A stretch of 64,000 bases of DNA from a virus: IMG/VR virus record IMGVR_UViG_3300002141_000152, positions 44,971-108,970 of that record; one strand, written 5' to 3'. Positions 1 through 8,956 of the stretch are shown in pieces (position 1 is the first letter of the stretch; every line of letters starts with the position of its first letter). Made by a program: the position numbers and the translations under genes. The notes below the pieces were generated by a model, which saw nothing but the letters and a program-made list of their open reading frames with translations, was not told the DNA's origin and made no database searches.

Positions 1-1436
1 GAGAATGGAGATTTCTGATTTTTTTCTTCTGATTTAAGTGCAACGAAAACTACTTTATTTCCGTTCTTTTCTTTTAATTTCTGAGCTGCTTTAATATGGC
101 CCATCGTTACTGGTTGAAAATTTCCAATTAATAAGTTAACTGCAATTGTTTCAGGTTTTTTATGTTTACCTTCAGCTACTTCTCTTTCACTAAGTATTGA
201 GTCATCTGCTGGCGTTCCGATAAATTCACTGAAACTTGGGAATAAACTTTCATACACTTGATCACCCATAATAATTTTTCTAATTTTAGTAACAATTAGG
301 TTAAGTTGAGTTAGCAAGTCAGCCGTAAAGAAACCGGAGGATGAGCTCTTTCTGTTACGCCTAAAGAAATTCAGCAGAATTTTATAGATCTCAGCGTAAG
401 TTTCATCTTTAAGTAATTTAATTATCTTTGGATCGTTAATTAGTGCAGCATCTAATTCGAATTCAGGACGCTTTAAGTAGTCTGGAACTTCTAATCTTAA
501 TCCCTCATATTTTCCAGAGTATTCTTTGATAAAATCTTTGAACATTGAATTAATTAGTGCAACATATTTCTCATCAAACGTGTCTCCTTTTTCACACATT
601 GTCTCCAATTCAGAAATATCATACATTTCAAAGAAATTCATTAGGTCAATTACAATCAACCAAATATAATCTTGCGATTTATTTTCTCTAGGCTGAGTTA
701 CTTTAGTGTGATTGAATAGTGGGTCTACTATCTTTGCTAAAAAGACATTTGTCTCAGACCCATCGTTTGATTCATCATAAAATCTAAAGACAATTGTATC
801 AACACTACCCGTTAAATCACTCTTTAGAAAAGATGATTCCTGTTGATCGTTAAGAATTGAGATAATATATTTCGTAAATGAACGAGTTTTAAATTTAGTG
901 AAGAGCTCTTCGGATGGTGCATAAACAAATTCTAAGATTGATGTTTTTTGTTCATCTGTTAAATTTCCTTCAAAAATAATCGGTGTATGCTCTACTCCTA
1001 AATAGTCTGCCCATTTATTAAGTTGCTCTTTGTTCTGAACTGTCGAAATTACTTTACCTGCATCATCTAATTTATGAATGTAAGAAATAACCAAATTATT
1101 TTTTGGAAGACGATCATACTTGTGACTTAAATTGTCACCATTTGTAAAATATTCAAATCCAAAATAGAAGTTAGATGGAATACGATTTCTCTTATCATCT
1201 GAAAGATTTTCAAAATGTGAAATCGCAGTATTATAATATTTCATCAATACTCGGTCAACATAACTAATCTCTCCAGACTTCTTGAAGTATCTAAACTTAT
1301 CGTCCTTGTTCTTCTTTACTCCAAAGAAAGTTCCATCTACTTTTTCATTGATTATGACATAGTTATTGAGAAGACTTGTTAAAAATTCTTCACCTCGCTT
1401 TTCATATACTTCCTTTAAGTTATTAATTCCTGCCAT
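1..1436 (-). CDS. RNA ligase-like domain fused to HIGH-type nucleotidyltransferase (runs off left edge)
   Basis: Translated by hand from ATG at 1436; 478 residues are visible and the reading frame leaves the window. The N-terminal part carries the covalent nucleotidyltransferase signature EKVDGT (Lys32 as predicted AMP acceptor), an aromatic/acidic stretch FYFGFEYF near residue 90 resembling motif III, and EFVYAP followed by TKFKT near 169-184 resembling motifs IV and V of RNA/DNA ligases. From about residue 433 a second domain begins with LLIGNFQPVTMGH, the HxGH-type nucleotide-binding motif of NMN/cytidylyl-transferases. Such a fusion would join RNA strands and carry an adenylyl/cytidylyltransferase activity; substrates are unknown. 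It sits 2 bp downstream of the next gene, in a cluster with a P-loop kinase and a HAD phosphatase, which fits RNA repair. The C-terminus is not visible. Confidence 0.72.
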   Translation of the reverse strand, partial: MAGINNLKEVYEKRGEEFLTSLLNNYVIINEKVDGTFFGVKKNKDDKFRYFKKSGEISYVDRVLMKYYNTAISHFENLSDDKRNRIPSNFYFGFEYFTNGDNLSHKYDRLPKNNLVISYIHKLDDAGKVISTVQNKEQLNKWADYLGVEHTPIIFEGNLTDEQKTSILEFVYAPSEELFTKFKTRSFTKYIISILNDQQESSFLKSDLTGSVDTIVFRFYDESNDGSETNVFLAKIVDPLFNHTKVTQPRENKSQDYIWLIVIDLMNFFEMYDISELETMCEKGDTFDEKYVALINSMFKDFIKEYSGKYEGLRLEVPDYLKRPEFELDAALINDPKIIKLLKDETYAEIYKILLNFFRRNRKSSSSGFFTADLLTQLNLIVTKIRKIIMGDQVYESLFPSFSEFIGTPADDSILSEREVAEGKHKKPETIAVNLLIGNFQPVTMGHIKAAQKLKEKNGNKVVFVALKSEEKNQKSPF

Positions 1437-1438
1437 AA

Positions 1439-1978
1439 TTATTGGTTCGCTGGGGATTCGTCAGTTGATTCTTTTTCAGGAGAATCTTCGGCTTGTGTAT
1501 TTAATGCTTTTCTAATACTTTCCGCATCCATACTAATTGAAATGCTTCGAACATTATCTGAATCTTCCGCGTTTTGAGTAAAATATTCAATTATTTTTTT
1601 TAAATTCATATTTAACTTCTCTTCACCGAATCCACCAGCTTCTTCGATCTTTTTCTTTAAGTTAGTAGTTGCTTTCCAGCTACCGTTGTAACTAATTGAC
1701 CAACAATAGAATCGAACATCCTCACCTTTACTTTCATAATAGTGCTGCATGTCTTTAATCTTTTGGATTGCTCCATTTGCATCACGATAGGTAGTTGCTC
1801 TACCTAATGTATCTGAAGGAACTCCAAACCGAACAGCATCTGCTAGTATTTCCATCAATTCGGCAATTCGATCAATTATCTGGTCTGCTGTGTAGCCTTT
1901 TAACGGACGCTCAATATTACCTGTGCGCTCCTCTTCTTCTTTAAGGTATTGTAGGAAGGGCTTAATTTCTTTTGCCAT
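1439..1978 (-). CDS. Putative packaged protein with capsid-targeting-like N-terminus
   Basis: 179 residues, function not recognised. The N-terminus (IKPFLQYLKE followed by E) matches the aromatic/basic helix ending in LxE found in 27 proteins of this window. The middle is predicted helical and the C-terminal 30 residues are acidic and Ser/Pro-rich. It has its own late promoter (1996-2004), although it is embedded between RNA-repair-type genes, so it is probably expressed separately from them. Confidence 0.6.
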   Translation of the reverse strand: MAKEIKPFLQYLKEEEERTGNIERPLKGYTADQIIDRIAELMEILADAVRFGVPSDTLGRATTYRDANGAIQKIKDMQHYYESKGEDVRFYCWSISYNGSWKATTNLKKKIEEAGGFGEEKLNMNLKKIIEYFTQNAEDSDNVRSISISMDAESIRKALNTQAEDSPEKESTDESPANQ

Positions 1979-1995
1979 TTTAAAATGGTTTTTTA

Positions 1996-2004
1996 TTATT
2001 TATT
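1996..2004 (-). promoter_or_regulatory. Late promoter
   Basis: Minus-strand AATAAATAA overlapping the P-loop kinase stop, 17 bp before the ATG at 1978. Confidence 0.6.
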
Positions 2005-2607
2005 AAGAATCGGAGTCACCGAAGATAGACCGTTAATAAGTTCACAGAATTCTGTGACGCTAGTGGCATCAAACTTATTCATATAGTTGATAAAATGATT
2101 GCTCTTTGGCGGCTGGCTAATATATTTACCGAATTTATCTAATACTTCTTCAAATATCTTTTTTTCTGCTAAATAATTCTCAAAATTACCAAAATAATCT
2201 TTTTCTTGCCTAGTTGGTGCGGGCATGTCTTTTCTAGTCGCATATAACAGCACACAATTTTGATATAACTCTCCAGTTAGAACTTTTTCAAATTCATCGA
2301 GCAATCTAGTCTTATCCATTCTTTCACGATAGATTGACCATACATATGCTGAAAAAATCGAACGATCAAAGATCAATATCTTATCTTTTAGGATTGTCCG
2401 GTTTAGTTCAAGAATAGTTAGGACATTTGCAATACTAAAGTAGTGCACTCCTGGGCCAGTTTCCTGGTCTCTCATTCCAAGGTCTTCTATGTACTTTGCA
2501 AATGCAAATTTATAGTACATGACATCTGGATTGGTATTTTGTTTAAAAAATTCATCAAGCAGGAACGTTTTACCGACTGCCCTAGGTCCTTCGATGAATA
2601 CTATCAT
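1996..2607 (-). CDS. P-loop nucleoside/polynucleotide kinase-like protein
   Basis: 203 residues. Walker A is GPRAVGKT at residues 7-14 immediately after the first beta strand, and ILIFDRS near residue 80 fits the second-strand Asp-Arg of thymidylate/deoxynucleoside-kinase-like enzymes. Its start overlaps the stop of the HAD gene by four bases (ATGA), so the two are likely translationally coupled. Beside a HAD phosphatase and an RNA ligase, a 5'-end kinase role in RNA repair is attractive, since T4 Pnkp fuses kinase and HAD phosphatase. A plain dNMP or nucleoside kinase is the alternative. Confidence 0.6.
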   Translation of the reverse strand: MIVFIEGPRAVGKTFLLDEFFKQNTNPDVMYYKFAFAKYIEDLGMRDQETGPGVHYFSIANVLTILELNRTILKDKILIFDRSIFSAYVWSIYRERMDKTRLLDEFEKVLTGELYQNCVLLYATRKDMPAPTRQEKDYFGNFENYLAEKKIFEEVLDKFGKYISQPPKSNHFINYMNKFDATSVTEFCELINGLSSVTPILNK

Positions 2608-3194
2608 ATTAAGTTTATTCGGGTTGATTCTGAAAGTTTAAAATTTTCAATACGATACATTTTTGACTTATCGACAATGTATAGTTTAATATTTAGATAT
2701 GGAACTGATCCAATAGGTCGCGTCAGGTACCTTGAAGTATTAAGTCTTTCAAAAAAGTCCTGATACTTGCCTAACTGTTCGATTGAATCTTCAAAAACTT
2801 GAATTTCTTCAACCTCTGGCCACATTTTTTCAAATACTTCTTGTAAAGTAGTCGTTTTATTTGACTTTCTTCCTAGAAAGAACATCTCGTCAAACGATAT
2901 TCCTCGTTTATCAAGGAGTGCAGTAACAGTTTCCCGTAGTTCTTCAATACGATGCGTTATTAATATTGATCGAGTTGTGTCAGAGGCTTTACCTTCTTTC
3001 CAAGCAGCATACACTGGCTCAATAAGCTGAATATAATGTGCTTCTTCAGAAATCGATAGCTGATGATCGTAGAAGTCATATGGCGTATCAAATTTTAGAG
3101 TATCTGTTTCTACACAAAGTTTGCCAGTGTAGCTTGGCATTCTAAAAAAAGTTTCGTCAAGGTCAAATACCTGAAGTATCTTTACTTTGTTCAT
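2604..3194 (-). CDS. HAD phosphatase resembling the RNA-repair 'Swiss Army Knife' family
   Basis: 196 residues. The HAD nucleophile motif FDLDET lies at residues 10-15, LITHR near 78-82 supplies motif II, and FEDSIEQ near 140 is the acidic motif. The arrangement matches HAD domains associated with RNA end repair (HAD_SAK type), which remove 3'-phosphates. It is the first gene of a leftward set, coupled to the P-loop kinase and followed by the RNA ligase fusion. A general nucleotide phosphatase cannot be excluded. Confidence 0.6.
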   Translation of the reverse strand: MNKVKILQVFDLDETFFRMPSYTGKLCVETDTLKFDTPYDFYDHQLSISEEAHYIQLIEPVYAAWKEGKASDTTRSILITHRIEELRETVTALLDKRGISFDEMFFLGRKSNKTTTLQEVFEKMWPEVEEIQVFEDSIEQLGKYQDFFERLNTSRYLTRPIGSVPYLNIKLYIVDKSKMYRIENFKLSESTRINLI

Positions 3195-3221
3195 GGTTGT
3201 ATGTTTACAATATCTTTTATT

Positions 3222-3230
3222 GATAAATAA
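3222..3230 (+). promoter_or_regulatory. Late promoter
   Basis: GATAAATAA 18 bp before the GTG at 3249. Confidence 0.6.
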
Positions 3231-3248
3231 TAAAAAGTTTTAATCTAG

Positions 3249-3722
3249 GTGAAACAAAAGTTCATAAAACTATTCGAAGAACACACAGCAGACACTGCTC
3301 CAACCTGGACAGATATTCGCGATACTATTCAAATGAAACGTCCATTTGTCATCATTGTTTTTAGAACAGTTGCTAGTTTTAAAGAGGCAGTAGCATCATA
3401 TTTTAGCGAAACTAGTTATATTAAACAGACCGCGATTATTAACAATAACGGAGAGGCTACTAAATATCCAAGTATATTTCTAGCGTTTGACCGAGATAAA
3501 GATTATCGATCTGAAGTTAAGAGCATATATGAAAAATTCGATATTAAACAAATAATTGTTGGTAAATCTGGTGCTGAATATTCTACGCTATATGCACAAG
3601 ACGGAACCTCAAGCGATTTTGGAAACGAAATTGTCTCAACATTAAGCTCAGACGAATTTAGTACTGAGGACCAATTTAAGATCGGTTCAACTTATTACCA
3701 TTTTATCGAGTTCGAAGGATAA
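3249..3722 (+). CDS. Putative packaged protein, capsid-targeting-like N-terminus
   Basis: 157 residues from a GTG start 13 bp beyond a late promoter (3222-3230). The N-terminus KFIKLFEE fits the capsid-targeting pattern. The rest alternates strands and helices without a family I recognise. It is the first rightward gene after the RNA-repair cluster. Confidence 0.55.
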   Translation: MKQKFIKLFEEHTADTAPTWTDIRDTIQMKRPFVIIVFRTVASFKEAVASYFSETSYIKQTAIINNNGEATKYPSIFLAFDRDKDYRSEVKSIYEKFDIKQIIVGKSGAEYSTLYAQDGTSSDFGNEIVSTLSSDEFSTEDQFKIGSTYYHFIEFEG

Positions 3723-3764
3723 ACTTTAGCTTCTTTTTGAGTATAATACTTTAAAGTTTATAAC

Positions 3765-4211
3765 ATGAGCGAGACAACAGCTAAAGAGACTAAATCTAAT
3801 ATATCCGATAAGTTTCAAAAGAGACGCACTGAAGTCTCTAAGGACATTTATACAAATATTAGTAATCTTTCAAATCTTAAAACTTTAAAAGAAGCACAAG
3901 TTAATATGTTGTCCCTAAGACAACGTTTACTTGAGGACAGTCACGGTCTTCTTGAACATATTACTCTATTACGTAAACGGTTTAGAGATGAGAAAGCAGA
4001 TGCCATGGAAACTATCTCTAAAAACATGCAATTGCGTTACCAGGCAAACGAAAAGAATATTGTAATTGATGGTAAAACCTCAACAACTAAGGAATATCTT
4101 GAAATCTTCGAAAATCAAGTCTCATTCTATAACGAATCTATCAAAACAATTGATAGCGTCATCTTTGGTATAAAAACTCGTCTTGACATCGAGAAAACTC
4201 TAGGACTCTAA
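3765..4211 (+). CDS. uvsY: UvsY-like recombination mediator
   Basis: 148 residues, close to T4 UvsY (137). It is almost wholly helical and charged. The C-terminal half (NEKNIVIDGKTSTTKEYL, then a helix with IKTIDSVIFGIKTRL) has the same plan as the UvsY segment linking single-strand binding and oligomerisation helices. Identification leans on synteny: it lies directly upstream of uvsW, as in T4. UvsY loads the UvsX recombinase onto gp32-coated single-stranded DNA. A TATAAT-type promoter precedes it at about 3738-3750. Confidence 0.62.
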   Translation: MSETTAKETKSNISDKFQKRRTEVSKDIYTNISNLSNLKTLKEAQVNMLSLRQRLLEDSHGLLEHITLLRKRFRDEKADAMETISKNMQLRYQANEKNIVIDGKTSTTKEYLEIFENQVSFYNESIKTIDSVIFGIKTRLDIEKTLGL

Positions 4212-4227
4212 AAAAATCTGCCATGGA

Positions 4228-5799
4228 TTGTTACTCTTTTCTCTTACTCCAGATAAAAAATTTATTAAGCTAGTTGATTTTAGTTTAAATTCAGAGCGCA
4301 GTGACCTATTCAAATTCTTCAAACGTAAGTCTAAAAAGGCCGCATTCAATGTTTTAGTAGAGCGTGGTATCTGGGACGGACTTGACCCGTTTATCACAAA
4401 GGATGGACTTATCGCAGTCGGTCTTTGGAAAGAAATCTATAATTTTGCAAATCGATACGGCTATGATTGTCAAATCGAAGGAATTGACGAAATGATAAGT
4501 CTAGGACTTGACCGTGACAAATATATTAAGTATGTAAATCGACTATTAGATGGAGTAGTAGATGAAAAAGGACTTCCAATTGTTCCTAGAGATTATCAAC
4601 TCGAAGGAGCATATCGTGCTATTAAATATAAGTTCTGTACACAGGAACTTGCAACCTCTTCTGGTAAAACTCTTATTTTCTATATCTTTAATTCATTTTT
4701 ACGTGATGCCAAGAAAGTAGACGCAATACATAAATCACTACTTATTGTTCCAAATATCTCACTAGTCGGTCAGACTGCTGAAAAATTTGAATTATATTCA
4801 GTTGGCCGAACTCCATGGAAAATCTGTACAATCGGTGGAGATGATAGATTTAATCAAAAGGATTTCGATAATGCCGAGATAGTTATTTCAACCTATCAAA
4901 GTTTACAAAACCTAGATCCTGCAATATTTAAGAACTTTATTACAGTATGTGTCGATGAAACACATAAGAGCCGTGGCAACGTTATTCGAGAGATATTAAT
5001 TAATTGTACTGAATGGAAATATCGACTAGGTCTTTCAGGAACTGTGAAAATTGAAGAGCAGTTTTCTGATTTCTTTAGGGTTCAGGAAAATGTTGGCCCA
5101 CTAGTGATGATTCTTTCAGCAAAGCACTTAATTGACCATGGATATTCTCCAAATATTGAAATTCAAATTGTCAAACTCCAATATAATAGAGCTGATGAAT
5201 ACCTGCAAAAGTATTGGGCATTGAAGAAAGATGGCAGATCGATGTATAAAGATGCCAAAGACTATGGCCGAGACATGCTAGCTATTGAAAAGGGTTTTAT
5301 CTTTGAAAGCAAAGAGAGACTCAATTATATTAATGATCTCGTCAAAAGTTTCGGTAAAAACACGCTAATCCTTTTTTCTGACGTTAAAAATGGCTACGGT
5401 AAAAAGATTCAAGAAAAATTATTAGAATGGAATCCAAATACCTTCTATATTGATGGTGGAGTCGAGTCTTCAAATAGGGACATATTTAAAGATACAATGG
5501 AAGAAAAACATGATGTCGTAATAGTTGCAAGTTTTGGATGTTTTTCCACAGGGATCGACCTAAAAAATGTCCATCATCTTATTCTAGCCGAATCAACCAA
5601 AGCTGAGATAACAATTCGCCAATCTATTGGTCGAGGTATGCGTAAACTTGCTGAAAAGCTCAAAGTTACCGTCTGGGATCTAGTTGATCAGTTAGATGGA
5701 TATGTTGTGAAGCATGGAGCTGATCGAGCAGCCATTTATCGAGACCAGGAATTTAAAATCGTCGAAATCAAAGTAGATTTAACAAAAAAGGCAGACTAG
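4228..5799 (+). CDS. uvsW: UvsW-type DNA/RNA helicase
   Basis: 523 residues (T4 UvsW 503). The N-terminal DNA-binding module contains ERGIWDGLDPF like T4. RDYQLEGAYRAI is the Q-like motif, Walker A is ATSSGKT at 142-148, the Walker B box is DETH, ASFGCFSTGI is motif V and SIGRGMRK motif VI. The C-terminus VWDLVDQLDGYVVKHGADR is also T4-like. UvsW remodels recombination and stalled-fork structures and unwinds R-loops. The start appears to be TTG at 4228, since the ATG at 4223 is out of frame. It follows uvsY by 16 bp. Confidence 0.93.
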   Translation: MLLFSLTPDKKFIKLVDFSLNSERSDLFKFFKRKSKKAAFNVLVERGIWDGLDPFITKDGLIAVGLWKEIYNFANRYGYDCQIEGIDEMISLGLDRDKYIKYVNRLLDGVVDEKGLPIVPRDYQLEGAYRAIKYKFCTQELATSSGKTLIFYIFNSFLRDAKKVDAIHKSLLIVPNISLVGQTAEKFELYSVGRTPWKICTIGGDDRFNQKDFDNAEIVISTYQSLQNLDPAIFKNFITVCVDETHKSRGNVIREILINCTEWKYRLGLSGTVKIEEQFSDFFRVQENVGPLVMILSAKHLIDHGYSPNIEIQIVKLQYNRADEYLQKYWALKKDGRSMYKDAKDYGRDMLAIEKGFIFESKERLNYINDLVKSFGKNTLILFSDVKNGYGKKIQEKLLEWNPNTFYIDGGVESSNRDIFKDTMEEKHDVVIVASFGCFSTGIDLKNVHHLILAESTKAEITIRQSIGRGMRKLAEKLKVTVWDLVDQLDGYVVKHGADRAAIYRDQEFKIVEIKVDLTKKAD

Positions 5800-5812
5800 T
5801 GCTGCCTTTTTC
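5784..5812. terminator. Bidirectional terminator between uvsW and phoH
   Basis: GGCAG/CTGCC stem flanked by an A-tract on the left and a T-tract on the right. It overlaps the end of uvsW and serves both convergent genes. Confidence 0.8.
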
Positions 5813-6579
5813 TATTTTCCATTTAGTTTTTCAGACTCTTCAATACTATCAAAGATATCTTCAAGCTTTTTAATAATTGGGTGTCGAACAATATCCTCTC
5901 GACCCAATTTGACAATTCCTATTTCAGGAATATTGTTAAAATGCTCTATTAGAATTTCAAGAGCACTTTTCTCTCTTTTATTAACTGACTTCTGTTTGAT
6001 ATCACCTAGGAAAATCATTTTTGAGTTGTTTCCTATTCGAGTGATTAGAGTTCGTAGGTTGTCTTTTGATATTTGCTGAGCTTCATCTACTATTATTATC
6101 GAGTCATCTAAGGTTACGCCTAGTGCAAATTTAATGGGTAAAATTTCAATTATTCCTGAACTCTTCAGCTGTTCAGTTGCCGCTTTTCCAATAACCTTAT
6201 GAAAGTTACTGATGAATGGGTACATGTACATCTCCATCTTTTCTTCTAGCGTACCTTTTAGGTAACCAATCTCCTCGTCCTTTGGCACATTCACCGACTT
6301 AATTAAGACGATTTTGCGATAGGTTATCGATTCTTCTTTAATAAATTTCAATGCTTTTGCACATGAAAGATAGGTTTTACCTGTTCCTGGAGGGCCAATT
6401 ATTACTGAAATTACTTTTTCATCAATTGCTCGAAGAACTTCCTTTTGTGCATTAGATCTACACTTAATTTCAATTCTACTGGACATAATCTTTGCCGAAA
6501 GTAAATTCGTGCGCTCACTGTCCCAAACAGAAAAATCTTCATTTTCCTCTCTAGATAATTTTTTTCTGGTTTTTGCCAT
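5812..6579 (-). CDS. phoH: PhoH-family ATPase
   Basis: 255 residues, the usual size of phage PhoH. Walker A is GPPGTGKT at residues 62-69, IIIVDEAQQ is Walker B, and SKMIFLGDIKQ follows as in PhoH proteins. The N-terminal 35 residues are charged and variable. PhoH-like ATPases are common in T4-type phages; their role is debated (RNA-related or stress-linked). It converges on uvsW and follows an unknown gene by 4 bp. Confidence 0.88.
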   Translation of the reverse strand: MAKTRKKLSREENEDFSVWDSERTNLLSAKIMSSRIEIKCRSNAQKEVLRAIDEKVISVIIGPPGTGKTYLSCAKALKFIKEESITYRKIVLIKSVNVPKDEEIGYLKGTLEEKMEMYMYPFISNFHKVIGKAATEQLKSSGIIEILPIKFALGVTLDDSIIIVDEAQQISKDNLRTLITRIGNNSKMIFLGDIKQKSVNKREKSALEILIEHFNNIPEIGIVKLGREDIVRHPIIKKLEDIFDSIEESEKLNGK

Positions 6580-6583
6580 CTTA

Positions 6584-7228
6584 TCAGTATATTTTAGCTG
6601 CGATCACTATACCAAGTATTATTTTAGCATAGTGTAATTTAAAATTTAAAAAAGACTTCAGTATTTCTTTCTGTTTTGAGGTAAGCTGAGATTCGCGTAA
6701 TTGAGTGAAACTTAATTTTTGTATTGCTAATAAATGTGATGTAGAAAAAGTAATATTGTAGATTTCACACATGTCTTGTAGCACTTCGATAAATGGCGAA
6801 TCACTAAGGTTACTTAATTCTAATAGATCGATGAATTTTCTACTCTTTTTGATAGCGACAATTTTATCTTTTATTAGATCGCTCTGTAGACTTCCATCTA
6901 AGCATTCTCGAACTGAGTTTAATATTTTAATTTTATGGGAAATATCTTCAATATCGAAGATGTCATCTCTATCAAATACTATCTGAATTTCAGCGTCGTT
7001 TTCAGTGTAATAAAAGGTCAGACTACACTGTGTTCCTAGGGTGCCTAACGCTTTCAGTAGCATTGGCGCTACTCCTGGTTCTGAATCGTCTTCTTCCAGC
7101 GTTATTTTATACTCAGTAAATGGAAATGATTCCATAAATGGAAGTATATTATATAACTCTGAAGTTTTATCCAGTGAACTTTTTTCACTCATACAAAACC
7201 TGTTTTTATTATATATTTCGAAGGCCAA
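6584..7228 (-). CDS. Unknown protein upstream of phoH
   Basis: 214 residues, or 202 if translation starts at the second Met (7192, MSEKSS). An acidic strand-rich N-terminal half (EEDDSEPGVAP) is followed by a helical C-terminal half. No motif recognised. The 4-bp gap to phoH suggests one transcript. Confidence 0.6.
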   Translation of the reverse strand: MAFEIYNKNRFCMSEKSSLDKTSELYNILPFMESFPFTEYKITLEEDDSEPGVAPMLLKALGTLGTQCSLTFYYTENDAEIQIVFDRDDIFDIEDISHKIKILNSVRECLDGSLQSDLIKDKIVAIKKSRKFIDLLELSNLSDSPFIEVLQDMCEIYNITFSTSHLLAIQKLSFTQLRESQLTSKQKEILKSFLNFKLHYAKIILGIVIAAKIY

Positions 7229-7302
7229 AGATTCACGTATAGATTTAGAAGAAATACTTTTATTTTTTCAAAAATATTGGTGTATTTAATATACAGGTAA
7301 TA

Positions 7303-8886
7303 TTAGTAAACTAGATTCATCCCATACTTAAGATTTCCAGAATCATATATTCTAATTAGTCCTAACTCCATAAGCAGGTTATCTGTGCTCTTAGTAGGAT
7401 CACATGCATATTTAGTAAGTAGTTTCTTTCTAGTGTAATTAAAACGATGTTCTCGAGTGTCTCCGTTTACATACCAAAAATTAGGAGCAGTCTTCGTTAT
7501 TTCTTTAAATCCTAGAGTCTTGTATATCTTTCCAGTGGACCATCTGCGGTCAGCATATGATAATATGTATTTAGGTTTTACTGAATTAATAAAAAATTTT
7601 AATAGTTTACTTGCCCCACCGACCACACTTATTTCTTTTTTATTACAGAATCTGTACATTTCATATTCGCCAGACTTTGCTCTTGACCCCAAGGATATCC
7701 TTAACGCTCCAAATGTCATTACTGAAACTAATTCAGTATCAAAAAATAAACCATATCTTTTGCTTGATGGAATATTTCCTTGTATATGATTATTATCTAT
7801 GAAGTTTTTGGCTACCTCTGAACTTATTTCTAGGACCACACATTTTCTAGCAAATATTCTACGCTTATTTTTATTAACCAAGTTTAATATTCTAGATAAG
7901 ACTATTTCTCTTCGGTAAATCCATTCATCTTCAAATATGTGAATCAACTGAATTCCTAAAGATTCACATGAATTTGTCTTATCTACATGATATTTAGGCT
8001 CTTTAAAATTGATAGAGTGCCAATAAAGTCCATCTAATTCTATTGCTATATTATGTTCAGGTAAATAAAAATCTAATTCAAACGGGCAAAGAACTGTCCT
8101 GTCTCGTTCAACAAAAGATATATTATTTGTCATTAAGAAGTCAGATAGTTCAGTTTGCCATTTAGTAGAATTAAAACTTCCTATTGGATTACATACTGTG
8201 CATAATTCGATATTGTGCATATTACGCAGATATGCCTGCCACTTGGTTATTTGAAACGTGTGACCACACTTATCTTTTTTAAATGTGCATATTCCAAATT
8301 TTTCATATGAATATTCAATAACCTGTAGATCTACATATTTTTCTTCAAATGCAGCTTTATTATTTGCCTTCTTTGTTACATCCGCACTTCCTCCATTAGA
8401 TAATGCCCAGCGCCTACCGGTTTTCTTTAATGATCGCGCAATCATCTCATTTTTAATCTTACTTGAGTGCATAGGATTGTCTACTCCGTGCCTTACTAAA
8501 TTCGTCGCTCTTATCTTCTTAATTATTTCAGTAGATTGATATGGATTTTCTACTCCATACTTATCTAATGATGCTTGTATTTTTTTATTTTTTACAACAG
8601 AATCGCTATTTGAGCATTTTGATGAACAGTATGCGCTAAATCCAGTGAGTAGCCCTAAGAAAGTCTTCTTATTGTAACATTTTTCTTTCTTACATGTTAC
8701 CGTGCCAGTTACATTATTTAGATAATACCAGACCTTTTCTACAAATCTATTTGTAGAAATATTATTATCTTCAATAAATTTGTTTATCTCAGCATACTTA
8801 TCTGGTAGATGAGATTCCATCCACGAGCCTCTCAGTTTCATTGAATTTACTCTTCCGTATTCATTTAAGAAATCACTAAGTATCAT
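7303..8886 (-). CDS. Homing endonuclease, Vsr/PD-(D/E)XK type
   Basis: 527 residues. The N-terminal third has zinc-knuckle cysteines (CKKEKCYNK, CSSKC) and two repeats of the type KYGVENPYQS and RHGVDNPMHS, common in phage homing endonucleases. The nuclease core ELDFYLPEHNIAIELDGLYW with a following His is the EDxHD/Vsr-like active site. It lies antisense, immediately before the polymerase C-terminal half, exactly where the polymerase is broken. A TATAAATAA late promoter is at 8899-8908. Confidence 0.85.
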   Translation of the reverse strand: MILSDFLNEYGRVNSMKLRGSWMESHLPDKYAEINKFIEDNNISTNRFVEKVWYYLNNVTGTVTCKKEKCYNKKTFLGLLTGFSAYCSSKCSNSDSVVKNKKIQASLDKYGVENPYQSTEIIKKIRATNLVRHGVDNPMHSSKIKNEMIARSLKKTGRRWALSNGGSADVTKKANNKAAFEEKYVDLQVIEYSYEKFGICTFKKDKCGHTFQITKWQAYLRNMHNIELCTVCNPIGSFNSTKWQTELSDFLMTNNISFVERDRTVLCPFELDFYLPEHNIAIELDGLYWHSINFKEPKYHVDKTNSCESLGIQLIHIFEDEWIYRREIVLSRILNLVNKNKRRIFARKCVVLEISSEVAKNFIDNNHIQGNIPSSKRYGLFFDTELVSVMTFGALRISLGSRAKSGEYEMYRFCNKKEISVVGGASKLLKFFINSVKPKYILSYADRRWSTGKIYKTLGFKEITKTAPNFWYVNGDTREHRFNYTRKKLLTKYACDPTKSTDNLLMELGLIRIYDSGNLKYGMNLVY

Positions 8887-8898
8887 AATCTTTTTCTT

Positions 8899-8908
8899 TT
8901 ATTTATAT
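8899..8908 (-). promoter_or_regulatory. Late promoter of the homing endonuclease
   Basis: Minus-strand TATAAATAAA 13 bp before the start codon. Confidence 0.55.
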
Positions 8909-8956
8909 ATTACTACGCACCTTACTTTTAGTTTAAACTTATGTCAAATATTTAGT

